Shown here: positions 35,086 to 46,083 of the stretch, in pieces
How positions within the stretch are numbered: the stretch's first letter is position 1
Layout: the number at the start of each line of letters is the position of its first letter
Assembly: GCA_013076295.1 (NCBI GenBank)
Contig: RQOL01000863.1
Location: 2,670,180-2,734,179, forward strand
Length of the DNA: 64,000 nucleotides
Reading direction: 5' to 3'
DNA from: Sanderia malayensis
Lineage: Eukaryota > Cnidaria > Scyphozoa > Semaeostomeae > Pelagiidae
The notes under the pieces: model-generated
The model's input: the letters and a program-made list of their open reading frames with translations, nothing else
What the model was told of the DNA's origin: nothing
The model's database searches: none
Program-made: the position numbers and the translations under genes

Positions 35086-38000
35086 ATGGAGCAATTATTG
35101 TGTGATGCCAAACTACTTGTGAAACGATTACAGCATCATGATAATGCTGCTGATTCATTGATTAGCGATGCAACCAACTTAGAATCAAAATTGCTTGCCA
35201 TGAGAGAGGTATGTCACAAATTATGCAGCCCTATCCAATAAAGATGCCCAGTAATTATTTCCAAGAGTTGATAATAGACCCATTGCTTTATTGAGGGATG
35301 CTATATGACCAAAGGTTGATCATATATCTTGTTTAACCCACAAAACTCATTCCATAGTTGATATAACCTTCACATTTAGCAGAAAATAGCTCTTATATTC
35401 CTAGTTTGGTAATGATATCTTAAAATACAAGTTTGAAAGCATTTTTTACCTCCATTGTTGTCAGTATATCTCTAATAAAGGTTTTTCTTTTTCAGTATCA
35501 AGATGAAGTAACAAATTTAAATGAAATTGCAAGACACAGACCAAGAAGCACACTTATTCTAGGGAGTCAACTTGAAAACCAGCGTATCAATGCACTTAAA
35601 AATGAAAACAGGGAACTACATCTTTCACTCACAGAGCACCAGTCTGCACTTGAACTAATCATGAATAAATATCGTGAGCAAGTGAGTAATTCCTTTCTAA
35701 AACAATTTTTCACTTCCCACTTTTCTTTCAGTTGGATAAAGCCCTCCCGAGCAGGCTTATAAGTCCTTCGAGGGGCATTTGATTAAATAGGGTTAGAGTT
35801 TTCTTTCCCAATTTTCAAAAATACCCAACCTTATATCAATTTTTCAAAAGCATATACCCAACCTCAAATGCCAGGTTTTTCAAAATTGAGTACTTTAGTA
35901 TTTGGGTTGCAATTTTTCACCATTCCTTTTATTACAATTGTAATATTCAATGGATCTTAAGACTTTATTAAAGTTTTTAATGTTGAAATGTGTGTTGTTC
36001 TCTTAAGGTTCTGAATTTGCTATCACAAAAAGGAACAAATAAATCTTCAGATGAATGCATGACCAAAAATCCAGCGGTATGTATCAAAACTTCAATATTA
36101 TAAAAATGTTTATGGAATAGTGCTATATCATATTCTGATCAAGTTATTATAATTTCTCGCTTCTAATATCATTAAATATGTACTGTATCATTACGGGTTG
36201 ATTACTTGAGAAGGCTAGACTTGATACTTACCTTTGAGATTTACTCTACACAAGTACTAGTTGGTTTTATTATTCATGAGTTGGTTTTATATTTTGCCTC
36301 AAGGATGTTGGTGCGTTGACGGAGAAGATAACAGAAATGGCAGCTGTCATGCAAAGAGCAGCGAAAGCAGACGAAGCTGCCGAATGCATGGATGTAGAGA
36401 CAGTTGCAAAGTTGAAATTTGAGAACAAAACACTTCGAGAACTGCTGCACATAAGTGGTCACCCAAAGAGAGAAATTGAGAAACTTAGGATACAAGCGAA
36501 TCTCCACAGTGAGATTATGATGCGTGAGAGCTTAACAAGTTCGCTGAGTGATGCTGTTAGCTTGGATCTGGATTCTAGTGCAGATGAGATGGAGAACAAA
36601 ACAGGAACTGTGAAAAGAAAGATCAAAGATGCATTGGGTAACGAATGCCTTGTTAATGGTTTTGGGAACAGCTCAGGTGATGACAGCATTGCTGGTAAGG
36701 TTTTGGAGAAAAGTGGTGATACGAACGTGCCTTGTGATGAAGCTGATAAAAATCATGCATCAAATACAGATATGATGAAGGATATAGAGCCTGATAAAAT
36801 GTTGGTTGACGAAGTTGTAGTGAACTCAGAAGTTGCGGAAAATGATTACGGAGAGAGTGAGGATATTTTGAAGCAATTTGATGAAGTTATTGAAAGCTCT
36901 CCCTGTGAAGTAGCTGGCTGTTCTGATGAAGGTAATCTTGTGGATTCGAGGGACTTAACCGTTGAAGAAGAAGCACCGATTTTCAGCACATCATTGCCGA
37001 CGAATGAAGCTAGTGGATACAGGGAAACAGAGGCGATGGATGCTTTTATTGACGACAAAGGAAAGGAGAGCGATGAGGAAGAACTTCTTGAGTTGTATAA
37101 CTCTGAAGGACTTTTACTAGATGCTTCGTGCGAAGGCTACGGCGCGATAGGAGGCACTACTTATGACGGTGGTAAATTGAAAGGGTTGAAAATTCGCAAA
37201 TCAAGCAAGCAGAAAAAAGTTATTCAAGCTAATCTGAAGACATTTTTCGAAAAAGAAAGTCAAGATGATGATGGTGTTGCGGAATTGGATGATTCATCAA
37301 CAAAGCGAAAGACTGGGTCTGAGTTTCAACAGCACACTCAGCTCTCTGATTGTAGTATGATTGAGGAAGATGTCAAAAAAGATAGTGATGCGCACTTGTG
37401 CGATCCAAATGCCTCCAGCAACCCAACTGTAGAGCGTGAATCTGATAATGTGAAGGAGATTTCAGAAGAAAGCATAGGAATTTTGTCGTTGACAGACATG
37501 ACTGAAGCTCATCAATGCGATGCACGTATTTCTTCTGAGACCGAGATACCTGGCCCATCTTCTGGAGGTATTGCAGACGATGCGTGTTGTCTTGCACCGA
37601 CAAGGGAGTTCACCGCAGCAAAGAATCCTGCTAAAGATTCTAATGATAACGAACGCGCAAGAACTGGCCTAGCTGCGAGTGAAATGACTAAAGGAGGTCC
37701 CGAAAACCCGAAGCATAGCGATTCTGCTGACTCAGGGCGAGCAAGTTCGTCAAGTGATGGGGTTGATGATGCAAGCAACAGGGCTACGCATCGAACAATC
37801 CAACTCGACTTCTCAGACTCAGATTCGGACGATGCTGAACAGATGATTGAAGATCAGTTTGCAGATATCATCGCTGGAAAAGGAGATGACGTAGACAGTA
37901 GTAGCAACAGTGGTAGCAGTAGCAGTGGAAGCAGTTACTCCGATCATGAGCCTGATTTTGAAGGATTTGAACCAACCGAAGAAGAGTTGGTTGGAGATTT

Positions 38001-38718
38001 GGATGAAGGTGGAGAGTTTGTGATGAAGCATTGGACAAGACCGCTTGATCAATTCGATCACTTGAGTGATTCGTGGATAGAAGGAGATAGTTCGAATGCT
38101 GATAACCCTACCAGAGAGTGTGGTGGTGTTGTGCTAGAAGACAGAGGGACCGATAGTTCAATTGAAGGTAAAGATAGCCAAGGCAAGGATGTTGATGGTT
38201 CGGAAGCCGTTGCAACTGGAAAGCAGATGTTTGAAGGCGACGATAGCAAGTTGGAAGCTGAAGGAGAGGAGTTCTCCTTCTTGAAGCCAAACTACCAGAT
38301 TGATCAGTTTACGGGTGGAAGCATCAAGGCAAAATATGCAAAACGAAAAACTTATGAAAATGCCAGCAAAGCAAGTGCTGTGACTCTGTCTTCTCGCACA
38401 GCTTCGAATTCACCAAGAGAAGAGAGCGCGGTTAATAAAGATGAGATTTGTGATGAGAGCACTCGTGACAAAGATAGGAGCTCTTCCAGTGGTCTGAGCA
38501 GTCAATCGTCTTCTGACAGCCAAGTGGACATTGCAGCAAGTGACAGCTCATCTGGTGAAATTGACCCGATGATATTTAAGAGAAGAATATCTGTCGATCC
38601 TCAGCCCATGGTAGATAACGAAGATAATTGTGCTGGACATTTAAACGAACTATTGTCTGACTTAGATGCTGCATTGGATTTACCAGATGAAGATTATGGG
38701 GGAGATGGTGATGATTAA
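35086..38718 (+). CDS. SIKE/FGFR1OP2-family protein with long acidic C-terminal extension
   Basis: Exons 35086-35208, 35496-35681, 36008-36076, 36304-38718 encode 930 aa; SIKE1 and FGFR1OP2 are about 207 and 253 aa. Residues 1-180 follow the family: coiled-coil start MEQLLCDAKLLVKRLQHHD, then EIARHRPRSTLILGSQLENQ, LTEHQSALELIMNKYREQ, KITEMAAVMQRAAKADEAAE and FENKTLRELLHISGHPKREI. Such proteins are subunits of the STRIPAK phosphatase-kinase complex. The remaining ~750 residues, in the same uninterrupted exon, are Ser/Asp/Glu-rich and probably disordered. They contain a perfect PIP-box-like QANLKTFF (434-441) next to basic residues and a SUMO-binding-like IQLDFSDSDSDD (~625-636). The ~45-residue middle stretch of vertebrate homologues is shortened. 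The function of the tail is unknown. Confidence 0.88.
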
Positions 38719-39962
38719 ATGGGTCTACATGGATGGATGTCTGTCTGCTTGGATGTATTGAACATTTCCTGTTCGTAGCTACTACGAAGGTGAGTAAGAT
38801 TTTCCTGTTCGTGTTAAGAATGAATTTAGTGTTTGGAACAATTGTTAATTACTGTTCAATTTTAGTAGCTGTGTTGTCTGCACTTTTATTCTGACCAAGT
38901 TGCCGTAGAAAACTATTAAGCCCCCCCCGGACTTAGTTCATTTTTGATGTTCAGGGGGAGAGGCTTGATAGAGAGGGCGAGCTTAATAAAATTCCCAAAT
39001 GAACCTCAGAAAAGTGTCCTTACGAAACAACAGCACAGTAGATATGAACTTTTATAGTTCAACCAATTACTATTTCGTCATTGTTTGCAATATCAAATAC
39101 AAGGAGGGAGGACTCAACTCAAAATTTCATTTTGAAAGGGAAGGGGGCTTAATAGAGCTTTTCCCGCACTTTTGACAGTCTGCTTGCTATCGGATTGTAT
39201 CAATAGACGTAGCTGTAGTTGGCCATATAATTTGTAGTCGAAGCTCAATTGACTGACACGATAGGAAGGAACTTTTACCAGTCACTCAATATTGTGTAAA
39301 AATTTATCTTATTAGTTGGTTAATTGTTTACCGTGAAAGATTTAATTTATATTTACAATAGTGGGCCGAAGTCCAGGGACCCTTACGACTTTCATAAATT
39401 TTGCACCCAGGTGATCACAAGGGTTGTTTGATTGAGACAACTACATTGTTTTAGGGGAAGTGGGGGTCAAATAATGCTCAAGAAAACGAAGACAGCTTCC
39501 CAAGAACTTTTGTCCACTATTGTTTTGTACCATCAAATATAGAAACAGGTTAAAAAATATATAAAAGTCCAGAAAAATAATCTTTTGAGACTATAATTAG
39601 AACTTATATTTTTATTTACGTTCTCTCTACTGATTCATGTTTATAATTTTCTATTTTGTTACTTTCAAGTTTGGTTCTTTTTTTATATTTGGTTCATAAC
39701 GTTTACGTTTTATTAATCCATCAATGGCAGTTAATACTTCATTTGTCCATGTAATTATTGGTATGTCTTTATCTATTTGTTTTCAATGGTCTATGTTGTT
39801 GGTCTATGCTTTAATCTCCACTGAAGACAAATTGAAATAAAACATCTCCAAAGAGTGATGTTTAAAGTTTAAAATCCAAATGAATCACAAGCAGAAAAGG
39901 AAGCAAAAACAAGTCAAGTTTCATTGAATTTCTCCGTAATATTATATTACAAAATTGTTTTT
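38719..39962. other. 3' regions of the convergent SIKE-like and RPS10 genes
   Basis: Contains an inverted-repeat element (38906-39166) and an AATAAA on the plus strand at 39837-39842 that may end the SIKE-like transcript. No further gene was seen. Confidence 0.5.
38906..39166. repeat. MITE-like element with C/G-run ends
   Basis: Left AAAACTATTAAGCCCCC and right GGGGGCTTAATAGAGCTTTT are imperfect inverted repeats. It is related to the element at 2061-2157. Target duplication is unclear. Confidence 0.4.
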
Positions 39963-41296
39963 TTACTGTTGTGGTGGTGGCACGCCAAATCCACCTCCAC
40001 TTGAACCTCTTCCACGGCCAATTCCTGCACCACCACGCTAAAAATGGAATGGTACATTAATTAATAATCTTTGCCAATAACCAACATGTCAAGTTGTGTG
40101 AATTACTTAGATGACGATGATTAATAATGCGAGATAACTTACGAATTCAGGATTGAAGTCGGCTCCTGCTCCAGCTGATTTGCCTTCCATTTGTCCTCGT
40201 CTGTATTGGTCCCTATCAGATTCACGGCCACTTGGTGATCTTGGTTCTGCAGCTGAAAAGACACAAAACCATCCAGTGCTTAGAAAATCGCTAAATTCAA
40301 TTTATATACTTATTGAGATGGAGAAGGAGATGTTCGAATGCATCGTCCAACCTCTCCACGCATTGAAGGGTTAGATAGCGGCATACAGGATCAATCTATG
40401 CAGTTTTATAATGTGAAATAAGGACAATTTATAGAATAAATTGCACTTAGGCCTAACTGCAAAATGGTACATAACTTTGATTGGCTGCCTATTGTGTGAA
40501 TGAATTAAAATCCCACCTCTTGGTCTGGCTCTTGCACTTTCTGATTTTGGTGCTCGCCTCAAAGTTGCTGGGACAATTTCAGTTGGTAGATGAAGATACT
40601 CTCTCAAATAAACGATTCCTGTGAAGAAATAATAAGTTCTGCACGTTGAGTTTTCATAAAAATAAGATTATCTCTGCCATTTATGTTTAAAAAATGTGTT
40701 CAAAGGTTTCTTGAATGGCTGAGATTTGAGGAGAGTAAGCCATGGTTGAATCATAACTTGCTGAAGACATCTCAGATTAAATTAATCTACTCCCTAAATC
40801 ACCAAGAATATCACTAAAAAGAAATCACGGTGTCAAGAAGGGAGATACTTGTGGATTATCTATTAATCTGTTGTTTCTGTTTACAGATAGATATAAAGAC
40901 AAGCTTATTTGGAAAGTGTGAATTGTTATGTAATGTTATCTTACCATCATCTTTTAAAAACCAATAATAATGTCTCCATGAAAAGTTTTCTGACACATAG
41001 CCTCTTGACTTCAGGGACTATTAAGATAAAAGTTAGACTATCCGTTATCTGATTGTAAACAGATCTGGCCTTCAATTTTTTAATCTTTCCTTCGTTTGAC
41101 ATAACTACTTGTTATGAAATAAGTATATATTGAATTATGATAAATATATCCATACCTGCATAGCCTTAATGACTTGAAGATTTGGGACATCCAATTCGCA
41201 ATGTTTTGGAGCATTAAAGTCCTTTATCGCCCACAAAACTCCATGTTTGAAAAGACTTTCGTAAATGACAACTCTATTCTTCTTTGAAATCAACAT
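39963..41296 (-). CDS. RPS10: 40S ribosomal protein S10 (eS10)
   Basis: Component of the small ribosomal subunit head. Five coding exons: 41296-41156, 41017-40945, 40618-40517, 40252-40143, 40037-39963, giving 166 aa (human 165). It starts [20 protein letters not shown], continues [16 protein letters not shown] and [18 protein letters not shown], and ends in the Gly/Arg-rich tail ([11 protein letters not shown]) and PPPQQ. The coding exon begins at an acceptor (ttctatag) around 41306, so an untranslated first exon lies upstream, as is common for ribosomal protein genes. The start ATG matches the family N-terminus exactly. Confidence 0.98.
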
Positions 41297-41307
41297 CTTG
41301 CAAGATC

Positions 41308-42051
41308 TATAGAATATAGGCGTGCAATAACAAGACAATAAAATACCATGCATCTTTCGTATTTCAGGAGATATTTTCTATTAACAAATTTGAGATAATC
41401 GTGATCTTATGTTTAATAATGATGAAGAACATCAGAGCCAATGGAGGCCTAGATCTTCAGCTGGGGTATTTTCAATTTTTTGAGGTAATAACCCATAAAT
41501 AACACCAGAAATGAATAATCTAAAGTTCGCCACATAGATAAAAGCGAATTCTTTAATTCCAAGATTCTTATTCCACCTTGATATAGCTGGATTAAAACAC
41601 TAACCTTTATCGATCTCTATCCAATTTGGTGCATTGAGGAAAAAGGCCTATCAGGGCACAAGGTAAGAGGAATGGAAACTAAAGATGTTGTTTCGTTGTA
41701 CGCATGCGTATGTACCTCCCAGCCTTACAAAAATCGAGCTTTACGTAATAAGTTCACGTGGCAATTGAACTTCAAACCTGCTGTGATCAACAAAAGGAGG
41801 AAAATTTTTTTTCCTGAACCACGATTGTTTTCAAGTACTCCACTGTCTTCCGGTGGGAAAATTTTTCCCTGAGGTGAACTTTGTGGATAATCATAGTTGT
41901 CGGCGATTTTATTACAGACCTTTTCCTCACGAATTTTCAAACTCCAGATAACTTAGAGCATTTGGTATTGCACTCTAGCTCTTACGTCGAAAGAACCAGC
42001 AAGAAATAACATTTTGGCTATTATTTTGTTGTAAATTGTATTGGGAAGTCT
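41308..42051. promoter_or_regulatory. Shared upstream region of divergent RPS10 and TMEM263
   Basis: About 745 bases hold the RPS10 5' non-coding exon (not exactly placed) and the TMEM263 promoter. No TATA box was recognised. A small inverted motif GGGAAAAATTTTTCCC-like sequence lies near 41860. Confidence 0.4.
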
Positions 42052-43589
42052 ATGAACGAAATTGTTTTAATCACGAACAAAGACGAAATGCACGAAAAAG
42101 TAAGTAGACGCATTGTTCTTTACTTATGTACTTTATCCTCGACTACAAGAATAACACAGTTACGGCAGTGTCTCTAGAAATTATTCTTTTGTTATTGGCC
42201 TAATGCTCTTAGAAATACCTTCCAGGCAAGTTATGTACTTCTTTTATTCCCTCTCGCAAAATAAAATATATATCCTCGGGAATCGAAGTGGGGAAATTAA
42301 TATAATCCACATCATTTTGCCATTTGCCTTGTGGCCAGTTTAGGATTATCATACTGTGAAGAAAAACATAATCGAAATTTAGCACGTGATTCAAAAATTT
42401 TCAATCTCTCGCAAGCGATTTGTTTACACGCAAGAAGTCACATCAGCTGTTCAAATGCTTTTGGGCACGAAATTTTAGCTGAATTATTGTTCAATATCAA
42501 GCAAAATAAAAGCTATACGATGCAGCCAATCAATTAAGTTATTGGTTTGAACTTGTTGTTATTTGCAATACATTCACTAAACAACTTCAATGTCTGGAAA
42601 CGGCCCAATACATATCCTTGCAAATAAATGATTATCAGGATGGGGGCTTTTTCGAGGGGAGGGCTTATTCGGAGGTGGGGGCTTATTCGAGGATTTACAG
42701 TACGTATTAGTACACTCTTTTCTTTTTATAAGAATAAACTTTATAAGAATAATGAGGCTCAAAGTTCGTGAAATTTAAGAAAATTTTAAGAATATTGTCA
42801 GGCTCACGATCTTGTGAAACTATTATTTTTAACAAGCATTTTTATTTTTGACTTTGTGAGCTTTTCACAGTCAATGGTTTTAAATACACTCATCCAAGTT
42901 TCGATGAAAATGTCGATAAAATCTGTGCTACAGGAAATCAGGGCTTATTCTGTCAGCCATTGTAATAGTTATGCGTTTTGGCATTGGTGATAATAATAGC
43001 AGTGTATTGCCATATCCGTATTTTCTGCCACGCTAAGAATAATTTAAGAATATTCAGAGGCTTAAAGTAGAAAAAAGTTAAGAATATTGAGGCTCAGCAA
43101 AAAGTTAAGTATTCTTATAAAAAGAAAAGAGTGTAATATGAGTAAATATGCGTGGATTCAAATGGGCTCAAGTCGTCCCAAATGATGATTCTGAGCTGCT
43201 ACGAACAGCGTCGCAATTTTCTACCCGTCATTGCCGACTCGAGGGGGGCTCAATTTAATGTATGGTCTAAAAATATAGTAAGACATAAGACATATGGCCC
43301 AACACTGAGATTAAAGTTTCTCTTGCATTTTTGTCATCAGGACGAGGTCAGTGTTGTCAATAACAACCCCAATGCTTCCGAGGCAGGGGTCGAAGTGAAC
43401 CTCTCAACTCAGCCCCAGGCCGGAATGATATCAAGATTGGCAGGGGGTGTGTACAGTAAAACAGCTACTGTAGTTGGGGGTGTTGGTTGGGCAGCTGGCT
43501 CCGCTGTTTCGTCAACTTACGGCATCATAAAAGGAGCAGGAGGCTACGTTAATATCTGGAAGAAGAAAGAAAAATGCAAATCGGAATGA
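42052..43589 (+). CDS. TMEM263: TMEM263-like small membrane protein
   Basis: Two exons, 42052-42099 (MNEIVLITNKDEMHEK, then gtaagt) and 43341-43589, joined in phase 0 to give 98 aa. The core QAGMISRLAGGVYSKTATVV followed by GGVGWAAGSAV and a Lys-rich tail matches the TMEM263 family (about 116 aa in human), which carries a small Gly/Ala-rich hydrophobic region. The molecular role of the family is poorly known. The intron carries a MITE (42713-43133). A good AATAAA lies at 43874-43879. Confidence 0.82.
42625..42712. repeat. Fragment of a 'CCTCGAATAAGCCCCC' repeat
   Basis: On the minus strand it repeats CTCGAATAAGCCCCC-like units. It resembles one half of the element at 50531-50886. It abuts the MITE at 42713. 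Confidence 0.5.
42713..43133. mobile_element. 421-bp MITE in the TMEM263 intron, TA duplication
   Basis: Perfect terminal inverted repeats (CACTCTTTTCTTTTTATAAG, extending to AATA) flanked by TA on both sides. Sub-terminal motifs TTAAGAATATTGAGGCTC appear on both arms. No coding capacity. Confidence 0.85.
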
Positions 43590-44266
43590 CAATAGACAGA
43601 TAACTGACATTATTATGATTTGGGAGACATCTTCATGGCTATGCAGGTCTTCCACCCAGAGAAAAAAGACTTGCATCATTTTTGTGATGTGCAAAACAGA
43701 TTTGCATTATTGGCCCAAGCCAATTTTGGACAAGAACGCTCGAATTCACTATATAGATATCAGCTTTTAAAGCAATTATTAAAAGTAACTTATATAACTT
43801 GATATTGAGCAATTCTGCTTATAGTCAATATAGTCTTCATATAGTATATGCTTTAACCTATTGCAATTTTTTAAATAAAAATAAAAGGGAGCAAACGATA
43901 TTTATTTTTTGAGGAGTAGAGGTCAAATATCTCGAATAAGTTTCATTTAGGGCCAGGCCAGGCGATAATCTAAGGAATACTCATCGCTGCACAAAATAGA
44001 AATATTCGCATTAACTGCAGTGGAATCCCGATATAACGAACTCCGGATATAACGAGCCTCTGGTATAACGAACCAATTTTCAGGTACCTTCATCATAATT
44101 TACAATTTTTATTTATCAACATTATTTATTTATTTCCCGTGTTAATTTACTACTTTCTTGCGAGGGGAATTTAATATTATCAGAGACACAACATAGCTAC
44201 ATCAGGCGGTCCCAGCTTAACAGGGCAGGCGATATCTGACTTGGCGCCTTTCAATATGCCGATGGT
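43590..44266. other. TMEM263 3'UTR and spacer
   Basis: Contains the AATAAA at 43874-43879. At about 44021-44075 there is a one-ended MITE fragment built of repeated ATATAACGAAC motifs (CAGTGGAATCCCGATATAAC). No gene was seen apart from the small minus-strand frame starting at 44386. Confidence 0.5.
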
Positions 44267-44386
44267 AATGTCAATGTCGCTAGATTCAAGGTTCGCGCTC
44301 CAAATAATTATGCTACAGAGACCGGATAAATTTTGCTTTGTGTCGGAACCTATGGTGAACAGGAAAATTGCAAAAAATTGGAACAT
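44180..44386 (-). CDS. Hypothetical small secreted protein (68 aa)
   Basis: Starts MFQFFAIFLFTIGS, a good signal-peptide-like segment. It continues LSGLCSIIIWSANLESSDID and ends after CPVKLGPPDVAMLCL. Its 5' half and upstream DNA are repeated twice more in tandem (44267-44795). In copy 2 the frame stops after DIDIT, and in copy 3 it stops inside the signal region. No family was recognised, and it may not be a real gene. Confidence 0.3.
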   Translation of the reverse strand: MFQFFAIFLFTIGSDTKQNLSGLCSIIIWSANLESSDIDITIGILKGAKSDIACPVKLGPPDVAMLCL

Positions 44387-44795
44387 TTTGTGAAAATGTG
44401 AGCCACAGTTCGAGAACTAGATGCTTGGTCGTCATCTAACCCTAGATTTTTACCTCAGGTAATGTCAATGTCGCTAGATTCAAGGTTTGCACTCCAAATA
44501 ATCATGCTACAGAGACCGGATAACTTTTGAATTGTGCAGGAACCTATGGTGAACAGGAAAATTGCAAAAAATTGGAGCATTTTGTGAAAATGTGAGCCAC
44601 AGTTCGAGAACTAGATGCTTGGTCGTCATCTAACCCTAGATTTTTACCTCAGGTAATGTCAATGTCGCTAGATTCAAGGTTTGCACTCCAAATAATCATG
44701 CTACAGAGACCGGATAACTTTTGCTTTGTTCAGGAAGCTATGGTGAACAGGAAAATTGCAAAAAATTGGAACATTTTTTGAAAATGTGAGCCACA
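44267..44795. repeat. 194-bp tandem repeat, about 2.7 copies
   Basis: AATGTCAATGTCGCTAGATT begins at 44267, 44461 and 44655, exactly 194 bp apart, with high identity. Each unit contains the minus-strand signal-peptide-like frame described at 44386. Confidence 0.95.
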
Positions 44796-45514
44796 GTCCA
44801 ATATAAAGAAGGCGGGTGCAAGAAAAAAGACGTCAAATTGATTCTAGCATACTAAGGCCTCTCTTACTAAATTTTTTTATCTTTTTCTTGCATCCGTATT
44901 CATTATAGCATTAAATTTATTGCTTTTTTATTTGACTGTCAAATATTACATGTACAGGTTTCACACCATTACAATACATTATACAATAAAATGTTTAATG
45001 TGTCAGTGCCAGTTTTGATCACCTTAAATATAACATTTTCCAAAAGTAATTTGTGAATACAAAGAGAATTTTCAGCCAGTTTTACGACGTTGGACGTTGT
45101 TGGAGATATTGTACCACATAAAATCAGTTTCATTTCAAATGCGTTTCATTTAAATAAAACGCATTTGTTACAAACAAAATATGTAATACACATATTTTTT
45201 TAAGTTTTAAAAAAGTTGAAATTCTCCAGAAAATATTGAGTGATTGGAGAATTCAGTTGTTCTTCCAGAGTTTTATCAAATAGGTGAGCCCAGACAACCA
45301 ACCCACCTGAGAACCGTTAAAGAAAAAAGAAATTAGTCAAGCAAGAAATGTAATATAATGATAAATTATTGTATAAATAAACAAACATGCCAGGATAAAA
45401 ATGAACTAAACGTATCGGGCATAGCCCTTCCTCAGTAGCATTATATACTATTACTATTGCCGTACGTCACTTTATTGATTTTATTTACAAGAAATGTAAT
45501 GCTTGAAATACATT
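44796..45514. other. AT-rich spacer
   Basis: No gene or clear repeat was recognised. An AAACGCATTTG-type short inverted motif lies near 45140-45165. Confidence 0.4.
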
Positions 45515-45863
45515 CTCTTAGGTGCCTAATTGCCGTCCCCCCCGCTAATTAATTTTTGAAAATTTTTCCAGCCCCCCCGCTCTTAATAGAACCCCCCGCT
45601 TATTAAATTTTTCAACTTCGCGTAAGTGACGCGTATTGAAAATTCATATCAGAGTATTCAAAATCACAAAATAAATAGATACCAGTCTTGCATAGACCAA
45701 AATAGGATAAAAATTGAGTCTGGGGAAGGAGAACAACTTTGAAATAAATTAAAAAAAATCCACCCCCCCCCGCTAATTGGGACCCCCCCAGCAATTAATT
45801 TTCAACAAAAAATCCAACCCCCCCCCGCTAATTGGGACCCCCCGGCAATTAGGCACCTAAGAG
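45515..45863. mobile_element. 349-bp MITE-like inverted-repeat element
   Basis: CTCTTAGGTGCCTAATTGCC at the left returns as its reverse complement at the right end (45842-45863). The interior has several C-runs followed by GCTAATTGGGACCCCC. The target duplication cannot be assigned because the ends are themselves palindromic. Confidence 0.7.
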
Positions 45864-45960
45864 TTCATTAATTACATTTCATTGATCACAAAATTTCACT
45901 TGGAGATATCCAGCTGCGAGTAAAGTTCACTGGAGGTCACACTCACATCGAAGTAGTAAG

Positions 45961-45968
45961 TATAAATA
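45961..45968 (+). promoter_or_regulatory. TATA box of the SLC5-like gene
   Basis: Canonical TATAAATA 116 bases before the start codon (46084), predicting transcription start near 45990. Confidence 0.65.
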
Positions 45969-46083
45969 CGGTTGAAGTAAAGTGAGGCCGAAGTCTTGTG
46001 AAGTTCTCAAAAAGCAAGGCTATTTCATTACTTAAAACTTCTCCGGGGACTATTGATAAAATCAAACGCGAAAAGAGGACAAG

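Noticed and set aside
36270..38290. Several antisense frames opposite the SIKE-like tail
   Set aside because: Shadows of a long biased coding exon. The plus frame continues the family domain without interruption.
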